Source: Parageobacillus sp. KH3-4
GTDB taxonomy: Bacteria; Bacillota; Bacilli; Bacillales; Anoxybacillaceae
NCBI RefSeq assembly: GCF_022846435.1
Contig: NZ_AP025627.1
Location: forward strand, 1,088,001 to 1,152,000
Length of the DNA: 64,000 nucleotides
Direction of reading: 5' to 3'
The notes under the pieces are model-generated. The model was given only the letters and a program-made list of their open reading frames with translations, had not been told where the DNA came from and made no database searches. A program made the position numbers and the translations under genes. Below are positions 17,221 to 25,002 of this stretch, piece by piece. Numbering within the stretch: the stretch's first letter is position 1; each line of letters opens with the position of its first letter.

Positions 17221-18354
17221 ATGAATCCGGTTTATAAAGCGATCCAAGCTTCGGAACGGCGACGATTATCGTATGCAGATTACATGCAGCTTGCTCTATA
17301 CGATGAGCGGTACGGCTATTATATGGGGGAAAGAGCGAAGATAGGAAAAGAAGGGGACTTTTTTACGAGCAGCCATGCTTCCTATGTTTTCGGCAAACTG
17401 TTCGCTTCTTTTTTTCTCCGCCTTGTAGAGAGGAATCATGTTCCTCCGCATATTTGCGAGTTTGGAGGAGGAGACGGCAAATTTGCTCGCGCTGTGTTGA
17501 ACGAATGGAAGGAAAAAAGCCCCGATACATACAGAAAGCTAACATACACGATGATTGAAATAAGCCCTAAACAACGAGCAAAACAGCTGCAAACGCTTGG
17601 CGATGTTTTCGAAAAAGTGAAGCAATATAAAGATATACAGGAATTCCGGCAGCGCGCTGATTCGTTTTCGGGGATTGTGTTTAGCAATGAGTTTTTTGAT
17701 GCTTTTCCCGTTCATGTCATCACAAAGGAGAACGGTACGTTATACGAGCTGTTTGTTGCGGTGGACGGCAACGAACTAGTGGAGGAAAAACATCCGTTAG
17801 AAAATGAACGCATTATCGAATATTTGCGCGAAAGGCAACTTTCTTTGACAGACGGGCAACGTTTAGAAGTGCCGCTCGCGCTGAAAACGTTTCTTTTGGA
17901 GACAGCCCAGTTCTTTCGTCATTGCGTAATGTTTACGATTGATTATGGCTACACGGACGAAGAATTACAATTGCCGGCAAGGCGGCAAGGAAGTCTACGA
18001 GGATATCATCGCCATCGGTTGATAGCCAACCCGCTTAGTCACCCCGGGGAAATGGATATAACCGCCCATCTTCAATGGGACGCGTTGCGGATGTATGGCG
18101 AACAAGCGGGATGGCAATGCGTTTCCCTGCTAAGGCAAGACCGCTTTTTGCTCGCAGCGGGGATATTACAATATTTAGAAGAACATGATGACGAGAATCC
18201 GTTTTCCGAGAAGGCCCGGCAAAACCGCGCGGTTCGTTCGTTAATCATGGATGAAGGGATGAGTGCCGTTTTCCATGTCATGATCCAGCAAAAAGGAGTG
18301 AACGTTCACTGGGATCATATATGGGTGCAACGAGAGTTTTTACAATTTTCATAA
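17221..18354 (+). CDS. MidA/NDUFAF7-type SAM-dependent methyltransferase
   Basis: A 377-residue class I methyltransferase of the MidA family (PF02636). It shows the family's N-terminal YADYMQLALYDERYGYY, motif I EFGGGDGKFA, and FSNEFFDAFPV, which forms part of the active pocket. The mitochondrial relative NDUFAF7 dimethylates an arginine of complex I; no bacterial substrate is known. ATG at 17221 has AAGGA eight bases upstream; an in-frame ATG at 17179 lacks a site. It sits between yqgX and yqgY, where B. subtilis has no such gene. Confidence 0.87.
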   Translation: MNPVYKAIQASERRRLSYADYMQLALYDERYGYYMGERAKIGKEGDFFTSSHASYVFGKLFASFFLRLVERNHVPPHICEFGGGDGKFARAVLNEWKEKSPDTYRKLTYTMIEISPKQRAKQLQTLGDVFEKVKQYKDIQEFRQRADSFSGIVFSNEFFDAFPVHVITKENGTLYELFVAVDGNELVEEKHPLENERIIEYLRERQLSLTDGQRLEVPLALKTFLLETAQFFRHCVMFTIDYGYTDEELQLPARRQGSLRGYHRHRLIANPLSHPGEMDITAHLQWDALRMYGEQAGWQCVSLLRQDRFLLAAGILQYLEEHDDENPFSEKARQNRAVRSLIMDEGMSAVFHVMIQQKGVNVHWDHIWVQREFLQFS

Positions 18355-18365
18355 GCATCGTGCAA

Positions 18366-18400
18366 AAAAGAGCGGGAGAAATCGTCCTCCCGCTCTTTTT
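18366..18400. terminator. Bidirectional terminator between midA and yqgY
   Basis: AGAGCGGGAG and CTCCCGCTCT form a perfect stem with an A run before and a T run after. Confidence 0.9.
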
Positions 18401-18402
18401 CC

Positions 18403-18645
18403 TTATTCGCCCATTCCCGGAACCATCATAAATGTTGTCCAATACGTAAACGCAGCAAAGAAAATCGTTAAGTACGCCCCGAAAATATAAATGTACATTC
18501 TTTCCGTCAATTTCAAAAAGCCGAGAAATAAGAAAAACACTGTTTGACCAAAGAAAATTAATGAGGTCGTATGCATATGTCCGAGATAAAACATAACTGC
18601 AAAAATTCCAGTCCAAAATGCGAGGACGCGGAACATGCGATCCAT
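18403..18645 (-). CDS. yqgY: YqgY family small membrane protein (DUF2626)
   Basis: An 80-residue protein with three hydrophobic segments and the family's near-invariant start MDRMFRVLAFWTGIFAVMF. ATG at 18645 is preceded by AAAAAGGAGGGATACATA. B. subtilis has yqgY here, upstream of the comG region. Function unknown. Confidence 0.88.
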   Translation of the reverse strand: MDRMFRVLAFWTGIFAVMFYLGHMHTTSLIFFGQTVFFLFLGFLKLTERMYIYIFGAYLTIFFAAFTYWTTFMMVPGMGE

Positions 18646-18778
18646 TATGTATCCCTCCTTTTTAGAAGCAAGTCCCTATCTTCCACTATTATAATGTACC
18701 ATTTATATGAATGTAAATAACGCTTTCTGTAAAGTGATGTTGATGATATTTAAAATTGGCGATGGCGGCGAAACATAG

Positions 18779-18812
18779 ACCGCTTTTCTGCCGATGGCGA
18801 CAGAAAAGCGGT
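18779..18812. repeat. Perfect 12-bp inverted repeat
   Basis: ACCGCTTTTCTG (18779-18790) and CAGAAAAGCGGT (18801-18812) flank a 10-base loop. It lies just downstream of the regulator gene on the minus strand. No T run follows on either strand, so it is not a standard intrinsic terminator. Confidence 0.6.
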
Positions 18813-18846
18813 GAATTCGCACATCGTTAAGTGACGCGCAACATGT

Positions 18847-19545
18847 TTACTTTGCCGCGTCCGCACGGTAGGAACAACGGTCGCAGCCATTCGTTATATT
18901 TTCTATTTCCGCTAGTTCAATATCCGGGAAAAGAACTTCAAACATTCCTTGCAAAAAGGCGTGATGCATTTGGCAAGTAATTTCCGGTTCTTGCAGAGCG
19001 ATTTCTTTAAATGGGCAGTTAAAAATTTGTAGATACATTTTCTGTTCTTTTTCATTATATTCCAATACCGGATAAAATCCTGCCGTTTCTGCCGCTTCTT
19101 TAATGATTTCCACTTTTTCGGCGAACGTTAGCTGCTGCGGGGATTTGTCATGAGGGAGTCGTTGGGCCACGAGTTCTTTTCCAAAAGTTTTTCCTGTTTC
19201 ATAAAGCGCTTGTTTCCCGGCGTTTCCAAGCTTCATCATTGTTTGTATCGCAATTTTCGAAAGAAGCTGATAATCACGAAACGGAAAATGAAGTTGGATC
19301 ACGTCATCAGATAGGCGATAAAGGCGGCTTGGGCGTCCTCCTTTTCCTGTTTTTTGCGTTTCCGACACGATCATATTCACATCTTCCAGTTTTGTTAAAT
19401 GAAGGCGCGCGACATTTGGATGGATGTTAAACGCTTCTGCAATTTCTTGAACCGATACTTTCTTATGATTTTTTATAATGTACTCATAAATATGGTAACG
19501 CGTTGGATCCGATAATACGTTCGTAATTTTTAATGTTTGGTCCAT
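18847..19545 (-). CDS. ArsR/SufR-like winged-helix regulator with C-terminal cysteine cluster
   Basis: A 232-residue predicted transcription factor. The N-terminal winged helix (about residues 5-75) has VQEIAEAFNIHPNVARLHLTKLED as recognition region followed by a GGRPSRLYRL wing. The C-terminal half carries four cysteines in the order C-x13-C-x(about 30)-CxxC, ending GCDRCSY. This layout resembles SufR-type iron-sulfur regulators but the spacing differs, so metal or Fe-S sensing is inference. It is divergent from comGA and lies where B. subtilis has no such gene, so it may control comG; this is untested. Confidence 0.8.
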   Translation of the reverse strand: MDQTLKITNVLSDPTRYHIYEYIIKNHKKVSVQEIAEAFNIHPNVARLHLTKLEDVNMIVSETQKTGKGGRPSRLYRLSDDVIQLHFPFRDYQLLSKIAIQTMMKLGNAGKQALYETGKTFGKELVAQRLPHDKSPQQLTFAEKVEIIKEAAETAGFYPVLEYNEKEQKMYLQIFNCPFKEIALQEPEITCQMHHAFLQGMFEVLFPDIELAEIENITNGCDRCSYRADAAK

Positions 19546-19646
19546 TCCTTTTCACTCCTAAATCAATCATTACGTTTTTATTATAATACAACGGTTTTTT
19601 TGAAGGGAATGGTATTTATCGCTGCTATCGTCAATATCGTGAAAAG

Positions 19647-19665
19647 TTCATGAAATGTTCATGAA
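19647..19665. repeat. Two TTCATGAA palindromes one helical turn apart
   Basis: TTCATGAA at 19647-19654 and 19658-19665, spaced 11 bp, lie between the divergent regulator gene and comGA. This is the layout of a cooperative operator; the binding protein is unknown. Confidence 0.4.
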
Positions 19666-19743
19666 AAATTTTTATGTTTGAAGCAGGAAAAGAAAAAAAT
19701 AAGTCGAAATACTTAAAAAAGAAAGGGGGAATGGCATGAGCAA

Positions 19744-20808
19744 ATGAACGAAATCGAATATCTTGCTGATCGCCTCATCAAAGAAGCGAGTGTGCTTCAT
19801 GTGTCTGATATTCACATCGTTCCGCGCAAAGACGATGCAGCAGTGCGTTTCCGGCTTGATGGATTGCTGATGGAAAAAGAAGTGCTCACAAAAGAAATAT
19901 GCGAGCGCCTTATTACCCATTTTAAGTTTTTAGCTGGAATGGACATTGGAGAACGTCGCCGGCCGCAAAGCGGAGCGATGGAAACGAAGCAACAAGGAGA
20001 AATCATTCACTTGCGCCTTTCCACATTGCCGACATCTTACGATGAAAGCCTCGTTATTCGGCTTCTTCCGCAAAACTTGTTTCTTCCTCTATCACAACTT
20101 TCTTTATTCGCCAATGCCGCAAAAACGTTACTTTCCCTTTTTCAGCAACCTCAAGGGCTAATCATTTTCACAGGACCAGCCGGTTCAGGAAAGACGACGA
20201 CATTGTATACGTTGCTGCGCGTCTGCCAATCCGAATGGAACCGCAATGTCATCACATTGGAAGATCCCGTTGAAAAGCGAATCGACAATATATTGCAAGT
20301 GCAAATCAATGAGAAAGCAGGAATCACATATGCAAACGGCTTAAAAGCGGCTTTGCGGCACGACCCGAACGTCGTTATGATCGGTGAAATCCGGGATGCT
20401 GAGACGGCAAAAATCGCGGTACGTTCCGCGCTGACGGGACATTTGATAGCGTCAACGATGCATACGAAAGACGCTGTTGGGGCGATTTACCGTTTGCGTG
20501 AATTCGGGATTCCGCTTCACGATATTGAGCAAACGCTGCTCGCCGTGACAGCGCAGCGGCTTGTCGATTTAGTCTGTCCGTTTTGCGGAGAACATTGCTC
20601 GCTATTTTGCCGCAAATATCGCAAAATTCGCCGCGCCGCCGTTCACGAACTGCTTCATGGGGACGCGCTGTCTGGCGCAATTCAATCCGTACAAAGCGGG
20701 AGAAAAACGTATCACTACTATACGCTGCAAAACGCTATTCGAAAAGGAATTGCTCTCGGATTTTTGCCGCCGCGCCTTCTTTGCGCCAAGGGGGGAGAAA
20801 ATGAATAA
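19744..20808 (+). CDS. comGA: Competence pseudopilus assembly ATPase ComGA
   Basis: GspE/PilB-type ATPase that drives assembly of the competence pseudopilus needed for DNA uptake, on the cytoplasmic membrane face. The 354-residue protein has Walker A GPAGSGKTTTLYT, the Asp box, Walker B MIGEIRDAETAKIA and the His box (STMHTKDA). It lacks the N-terminal domain of full GspE proteins, as ComGA does. A mini-ORF of three codons (ATG at 19736) occupies the best-spaced ribosome site and overlaps the comGA start by ATGA. First gene of the comG operon. Confidence 0.93.
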   Translation: MNEIEYLADRLIKEASVLHVSDIHIVPRKDDAAVRFRLDGLLMEKEVLTKEICERLITHFKFLAGMDIGERRRPQSGAMETKQQGEIIHLRLSTLPTSYDESLVIRLLPQNLFLPLSQLSLFANAAKTLLSLFQQPQGLIIFTGPAGSGKTTTLYTLLRVCQSEWNRNVITLEDPVEKRIDNILQVQINEKAGITYANGLKAALRHDPNVVMIGEIRDAETAKIAVRSALTGHLIASTMHTKDAVGAIYRLREFGIPLHDIEQTLLAVTAQRLVDLVCPFCGEHCSLFCRKYRKIRRAAVHELLHGDALSGAIQSVQSGRKTYHYYTLQNAIRKGIALGFLPPRLLCAKGGENE

Positions 20809-21832
20809 ACGAAAATGGTCGCTGCGCCAGCAAGGGATGTTTTTAGTACGGCTTGGTAACTTGCTTGAAAAAGGGTATTCATTATTGCAGGCGATTGAAT
20901 TTTTAGAAATGCAGCAGCCGCTTTCCCACCGCCGGGACTTACAGCGTTGTCTTGATCATCTTCGTTCTGGGCTGCCATTTTATCAATCGATTGATTCGCT
21001 TCATTTTCATCGGGAAGCAATCGGCTACTTGTTTTTCGCGGAACAGCACGGGGATTTGCCGCACGGAATCGCGGAAGCAGGAAAAATGCTGTTACACAAG
21101 GCCGATTATTTGCAAAGGCTCCGGAAAACGAGCAGCTATCCGCTTCTTTTGCTTCTCTTTATGGTAATGATGCTAGCGCTCGTGCAACATATGCTGCTCC
21201 CTCAATTTTTCAAGTTTTCTGCATCTTTCGCTTCTTCTCCATCTTCCTTTACCTCCCTTTTCCTGCAAATTGTTTCTACCATTCCCGACATGTTTGTTGT
21301 TTTATGCATTTTGCTCCTCGTCTGCTTTCTTTTATACGTCAGCTGGTTTCAAAAACTCGCGGTGCCCGCACAAATCCACATCGTAATGAAAATTCCGCTG
21401 ATTCGTTCTTTTGCAAGGCTGTATTTTACGCATATGTTCGCGATGCAATTAGGCCATTTATTACAAGGCGGTTTATCGGTTTACGAAGCGCTGCAAGTAT
21501 TTGCGCGGCAGGAAAATTTGCCGTTTTTGCAAGAGGAAGGAAAAGGGATGAAGGAACAGCTTGTAAAAGGAATCGCGTTAGATGCGATTATCTCCTCACG
21601 CATGTACTATGAACAAGAACTGGCGCTTGTTATCCGCCACGGTCAGTCAAATGGGGAATTGGCCAAAGAATTAAGTCACTATGGTGAGTTTATCTTTCAA
21701 ACAATGGAAGAACGGATAGAAATGTCGATGAAATTTATTCAACCGATATTGCTTTCCTTCGTGGGCATTCTCGTTATTTGCATGTATTTAGCAATTTTGC
21801 TTCCAATGTTTTCAATGATGAGTCATTTGTAG
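20801..21832 (+). CDS. comGB: Competence pseudopilus membrane protein ComGB
   Basis: Polytopic GspF/PilC-type platform protein for pseudopilin assembly. The 343-residue protein contains two related halves, each with a cytoplasmic helical domain and membrane segments (about residues 115-140, 165-190 and the C-terminal FVGILVICMYLAILLPMF). ATG at 20801 lies after GGGGGAGAAA and overlaps comGA by 8 nt; a longer in-frame extension is antiparallel to conserved comGA coding and is rejected. Confidence 0.92.
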   Translation: MNKRKWSLRQQGMFLVRLGNLLEKGYSLLQAIEFLEMQQPLSHRRDLQRCLDHLRSGLPFYQSIDSLHFHREAIGYLFFAEQHGDLPHGIAEAGKMLLHKADYLQRLRKTSSYPLLLLLFMVMMLALVQHMLLPQFFKFSASFASSPSSFTSLFLQIVSTIPDMFVVLCILLLVCFLLYVSWFQKLAVPAQIHIVMKIPLIRSFARLYFTHMFAMQLGHLLQGGLSVYEALQVFARQENLPFLQEEGKGMKEQLVKGIALDAIISSRMYYEQELALVIRHGQSNGELAKELSHYGEFIFQTMEERIEMSMKFIQPILLSFVGILVICMYLAILLPMFSMMSHL

Positions 21833-21844
21833 GAGGGGATTTCC

Positions 21845-22141
21845 ATGAATGAAAAAGCGTTCACATTGATTGAAATGTTAATCGTGTTAATGGTTATTTC
21901 TGTTTTGTTGCTCATCGTCATTCCGAATATAACGAAACATAATGGCATGATTAATAACAAGGGCTGCGAAGCATTCGTAAACACCGTCCAAGCTCAAGTA
22001 AAGGCGTATGAAATGGAACATAACAAAATTCCGACGATACAGCAGCTCATTGATGAAAATTATATTAAGTCAGATCAGTGTCCAAACGGACGCAAAATTC
22101 AAATCAATAGCGATGGGGAAGTACGTGAAAGCGGTGCGTAA
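21845..22141 (+). CDS. comGC: Major competence pseudopilin ComGC
   Basis: The 98-residue major pseudopilin. It has a short basic leader and the prepilin-peptidase site KAFTLIEML, followed by the hydrophobic helix that packs in the pilus core, and two cysteines (Cys in KGCEAF and DQCPNG) that in B. subtilis form an intramolecular disulfide. ATG at 21845 follows GTAGGAGGGGATTTCC. It needs ComC prepilin peptidase, which is not in this window. Confidence 0.94.
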   Translation: MNEKAFTLIEMLIVLMVISVLLLIVIPNITKHNGMINNKGCEAFVNTVQAQVKAYEMEHNKIPTIQQLIDENYIKSDQCPNGRKIQINSDGEVRESGA

Positions 22142-22568
22142 TCATGGCTTTACCCTCATCGAAATGCTTCTCGTTTTGGCCGCCGTCACCGTATTGATGG
22201 CGCTATCTTTCCCTTTTTTCAATCGCGTTGCGGAACAAAAAACAGAATGGTATATCATCACGCAGCTTCGCGATGACTTGTTGTATGCACAACAATATGC
22301 GATGACACATCAGACGCCGGTAGCGGTTACGTTTGCGGAAAACCGTCCAGAGTATCGGATTGACGAAATGCAAGAAGGGAAAACGATTTTAAAACGATCG
22401 ATCTCTGGAAAATGGAAATTTCAACTCACTACATTGACAATGCCGCTCATTTTTTTAGAAAACGGCAATGTCAATAAAGCAGGATCGCTATTGTTAAAAG
22501 GGAAAGACAAGACATATAAAATTGTATTTTTATTAGGAAAAGGGAGGTTTTATGTGCAAAAAATGTAA
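22125..22568 (+). CDS. comGD: Minor competence pseudopilin ComGD
   Basis: About 147 residues with a type IV prepilin leader VKAVRNHGFTLIEMLLV followed by a single hydrophobic helix and a soluble domain. The start is uncertain: GTG at 22125 has GGGGAA four bases upstream and gives a short leader; ATG at 22113 is in frame but lacks a site. It overlaps comGC by 17 nt and comGE by 17 nt, in keeping with a tightly packed operon. Confidence 0.88.
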   Translation: MKAVRNHGFTLIEMLLVLAAVTVLMALSFPFFNRVAEQKTEWYIITQLRDDLLYAQQYAMTHQTPVAVTFAENRPEYRIDEMQEGKTILKRSISGKWKFQLTTLTMPLIFLENGNVNKAGSLLLKGKDKTYKIVFLLGKGRFYVQKM

Positions 22569-22875
22569 TGGCTTTACCTTAGTGGAAGCCGTTTTTGCCT
22601 TGGCGCTGTTGCTTGTCGTTACAGCGGTACTATTGCCTTTATTTACACAAATTATGCTGGAACGCGAAAATGTTGCGTTAAAGGCAAAGGCGCAACAAAT
22701 ATTGGACGCGGCATTATACGAAGAAAATATACGGCAAGAAACGACTATAGCGGAGGGACGGACAACGTTTGTCATTCATTCCGATTATGAAGAAAACAAT
22801 ATATGGAAAGTATGCGTGCGCTGGAACGACTACGCAGGCCGTAGCGCAGAAAGGTGTGGGTATGCCAAACGATGA
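22552..22875 (+). CDS. comGE: Minor competence pseudopilin ComGE
   Basis: A 107-residue protein with prepilin leader MCKKCNGFTLVEAVFALALL and a short soluble domain. ATG at 22552 follows AAAAGGGAGGTTTT and overlaps the end of comGD. The leader holds two cysteines, which is unusual but would be removed on cleavage. Its stop overlaps the comGF start by ATGA. Confidence 0.88.
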   Translation: MCKKCNGFTLVEAVFALALLLVVTAVLLPLFTQIMLERENVALKAKAQQILDAALYEENIRQETTIAEGRTTFVIHSDYEENNIWKVCVRWNDYAGRSAERCGYAKR

Positions 22876-23297
22876 TCGATTCACGAGAAAAAGGATTTAC
22901 TTTTTTGGAAATGCTGCTTGTTATAGCGATTGTTTTGCTTATGACGTCCTTGTTGCCGCTTCTTTTCGATGCTCGTTTGTTTAAGTATGAAAACATTAAT
23001 GGATTTCATCGCATCGAATGGGAAATTTTTGTACAACAGCTCAAAAAAGAGTTAAATGAGTCGAAGCAGTGGAAAACGAGTGGCACAACATTATATTTAG
23101 AAAAATTTACAGGAGAACAAGTCAGCTTCGAACTGTATCAATCATCCATTCGCAGACAAGTGAACGGCACAGGCAATGAAACGGCGCTACAATTTGTCGA
23201 AAATGTCACATATATATTGGCAAATCGCGGAATTTTTCTTCGCGTAACGTCGTTGGAAGGAAAAACATATGAAGCGTTTATTTCCCGACTTTTTTAG
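22872..23297 (+). CDS. comGF: Minor competence pseudopilin ComGF
   Basis: About 141 residues with the leader MIDSREKGFTFLEMLLVIAIV and a C-terminal domain typical of ComGF (GxTLYLEKF, QVSFELYQSSIRRQVNGTG). I use the ATG at 22872, which overlaps the comGE stop (ATGA); the GTG at 22854 in the same frame sits on top of its only possible site. Confidence 0.88.
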   Translation: MIDSREKGFTFLEMLLVIAIVLLMTSLLPLLFDARLFKYENINGFHRIEWEIFVQQLKKELNESKQWKTSGTTLYLEKFTGEQVSFELYQSSIRRQVNGTGNETALQFVENVTYILANRGIFLRVTSLEGKTYEAFISRLF

Positions 23298-23314
23298 TAA
23301 GGTGGCGGTGGGTA

Positions 23315-23704
23315 ATGAGAAATCAAAGCGGCGTGATTTTTCCGATCACAGTCATGGTTTCCTTTTTCTTTCTGTTAGCGCTGTCTCATGTGCTCACGTT
23401 GTATCAGGTGGAAATGGAAGCAATGGCGTACGAACAACAATCTCGTGAAGTTGATGAAGTGATGCAAATGGCCGTTTTTGACGTCAAAAATCAGATTGCC
23501 ACTTTTCCTGATTTGCAAAGGGATAAAGGTGTTTTCGCTTATCCGGTCGGAAAGGCAAATTATACATGGGAAAAAATCGACGAAACGAAAATAAAAGCGG
23601 TGATTTCCGTTCATTCCGATGAAGGGATTCGCCGTAGCGCCACGTTTATCGTTTTATTTCCATCGCTTGATATTATCGAGTGGATAGAAAATCATTCGTC
23701 GTAA
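23315..23704 (+). CDS. comGG: Competence protein ComGG
   Basis: A 129-residue pseudopilin-like protein with an N-terminal membrane helix (about residues 6-28) and a small soluble domain. The leader (MRNQSGVIFPITVMVSFFF) departs from the GFTLxE consensus, as ComGG proteins do. ATG at 23315 follows TAAGGTGGCGGTGGGTA. Last pseudopilin of the operon. Confidence 0.85.
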   Translation: MRNQSGVIFPITVMVSFFFLLALSHVLTLYQVEMEAMAYEQQSREVDEVMQMAVFDVKNQIATFPDLQRDKGVFAYPVGKANYTWEKIDETKIKAVISVHSDEGIRRSATFIVLFPSLDIIEWIENHSS

Positions 23705-23962
23705 ACAGTTAGCGATTGCGAAACATATCGTATGCTGTTAAAAAGCGATAGGGTAGTGCATTTATTCTGGATTTGTAGGCGGAAAACAAAGCGGTTGCAA
23801 TGGATGACGGATGATCGATGGAGATGGTTTTCGGAGGCTCACTGATAGAGAAGCAGAGATGATTAGCAAATCAAACGGTGAAGAAAATAGTAAAAGAAAT
23901 CGCAACAACGTTTAAAACAGAAAAAGAATGGAAAAGCTAAGCGAAAAGGGGGGACGGCATAT

Positions 23963-24142
23963 ATGTCGACAAACGATTACGTAAAGTTTTTTACGCAACA
24001 GCTCGTAACCTATATGGACTTGCCGAAAGAAGAGCGCATCAAAAAACGGATGCAGCGCAAACGAGAGAAGCCGCCGATGTCGTACCGATGGTTTGGGTTG
24101 ATTCCTATCTCCCTTCGCCTCCTGTTTCGGCGCCATTCGTAA
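23963..24142 (+). CDS. yqzE: YqzE family small protein
   Basis: A 59-residue basic protein (MSTNDYVKFFTQQLV start, then YMDLPKEERIKKRMQRKRE and a hydrophobic RWFGLIPISLRLLF tail). It matches the YqzE family found just behind comGG in Bacillus. ATG at 23963 follows AAAAGGGGGGACGGCAT. The 258 bp between comGG and this gene hold nothing I can recognise. Function unknown. Confidence 0.8.
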   Translation: MSTNDYVKFFTQQLVTYMDLPKEERIKKRMQRKREKPPMSYRWFGLIPISLRLLFRRHS

Positions 24143-24177
24143 AGGAGCGTTTCTTATCATCGACGCTCCTTTTTTTA
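24141..24177 (+). terminator. Terminator of the comG-yqzE unit
   Basis: AAAGGAGCGT pairs perfectly with ACGCTCCTTT, followed by T. Confidence 0.9.
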
Positions 24178-24210
24178 ATATGAAAATGGATAAAGGATAA
24201 AACAGAACGA

Positions 24211-25002
24211 TTAGGAGCGGGGATGCAAATAAAATAGTCCACCGTTAATGACGGAAACGATGATTCTCGGTTTATATTGCTCTTCAAGCGCTTCTTTTTC
24301 AATATAATAACATTCCGGTTTTTCTTCCATTCCTTCATAAAAATGGTCAAGAAGCGCCAAATCTTCCGCCCATCTTTTTTTTGCCTGTTCCGCCCATGTA
24401 TGATCGTCTTGTGAAATGCGCTTGTAAATGTATCGCTCTAAGCGTCCGATACCGCTCATTGGTTTAATAAGCGGGGAAATCGTAAAACAATAATCAGGTA
24501 TTTTCGGGACAAGCTTCAACTTTTGTAACCGGTCATGAAATTGTTCGATGATCGTTCCGCTAATTAGGTGCAAGCCGAGTGATAACATGTTGTCTTTCTT
24601 TCTGTCACACTGGTAGGCAATTTTCACATTTAATCCGAGCCAAGGATGAAGCGGAATGTGCGATTGTTCGGAAGAAGCCGCTTCCTCATATAAGCGGATG
24701 AAGCTACCGCGTTTTTGCGCGGAGCGGAAAATTTGATGCAATCTCGGTGAACCAAAATGCAGCCGTTCCCCTTGCAGAGAGTTTGTTTTCTCCGTTTGCT
24801 TTGTAATAAGCGTTAGCTGCATCGGCGCAGGAGCCCCTCCGGTCTGTTCGATATAATGCCAATAAAACGGGCGGTTCATTAATTCTTTATCCATTTCCAC
24901 CGACAATTGCACTTGAATATATCCATCACCTGCTTCGAGAATGTCGCATTCATTGGCGCGAAAATACCGTTCTAAAAATTGCTGAATCTCATGTTGCTGC
25001 AT
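24211..25002 (-). CDS. yqhG: YqhG family protein
   Basis: About 263 residues, soluble, with no motif I can assign. It matches B. subtilis YqhG in size and in its fixed partnership with the SNF2-type helicase gene yqhH. The ATG at 25002 follows CAAAGGAGGGGAACAAT and lies 14 nt inside the end of yqhH, so translation is coupled. Function unknown; co-function with YqhH is inferred from the overlap. Confidence 0.85.
   Translation of the reverse strand: MQQHEIQQFLERYFRANECDILEAGDGYIQVQLSVEMDKELMNRPFYWHYIEQTGGAPAPMQLTLITKQTEKTNSLQGERLHFGSPRLHQIFRSAQKRGSFIRLYEEAASSEQSHIPLHPWLGLNVKIAYQCDRKKDNMLSLGLHLISGTIIEQFHDRLQKLKLVPKIPDYCFTISPLIKPMSGIGRLERYIYKRISQDDHTWAEQAKKRWAEDLALLDHFYEGMEEKPECYYIEKEALEEQYKPRIIVSVINGGLFYLHPRS

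Noticed and set aside
20657-20800. 48-codon upstream extension of comGB
   Set aside because: It overlaps conserved comGA coding and has no site, while ATG 20801 follows GGGGGAG.
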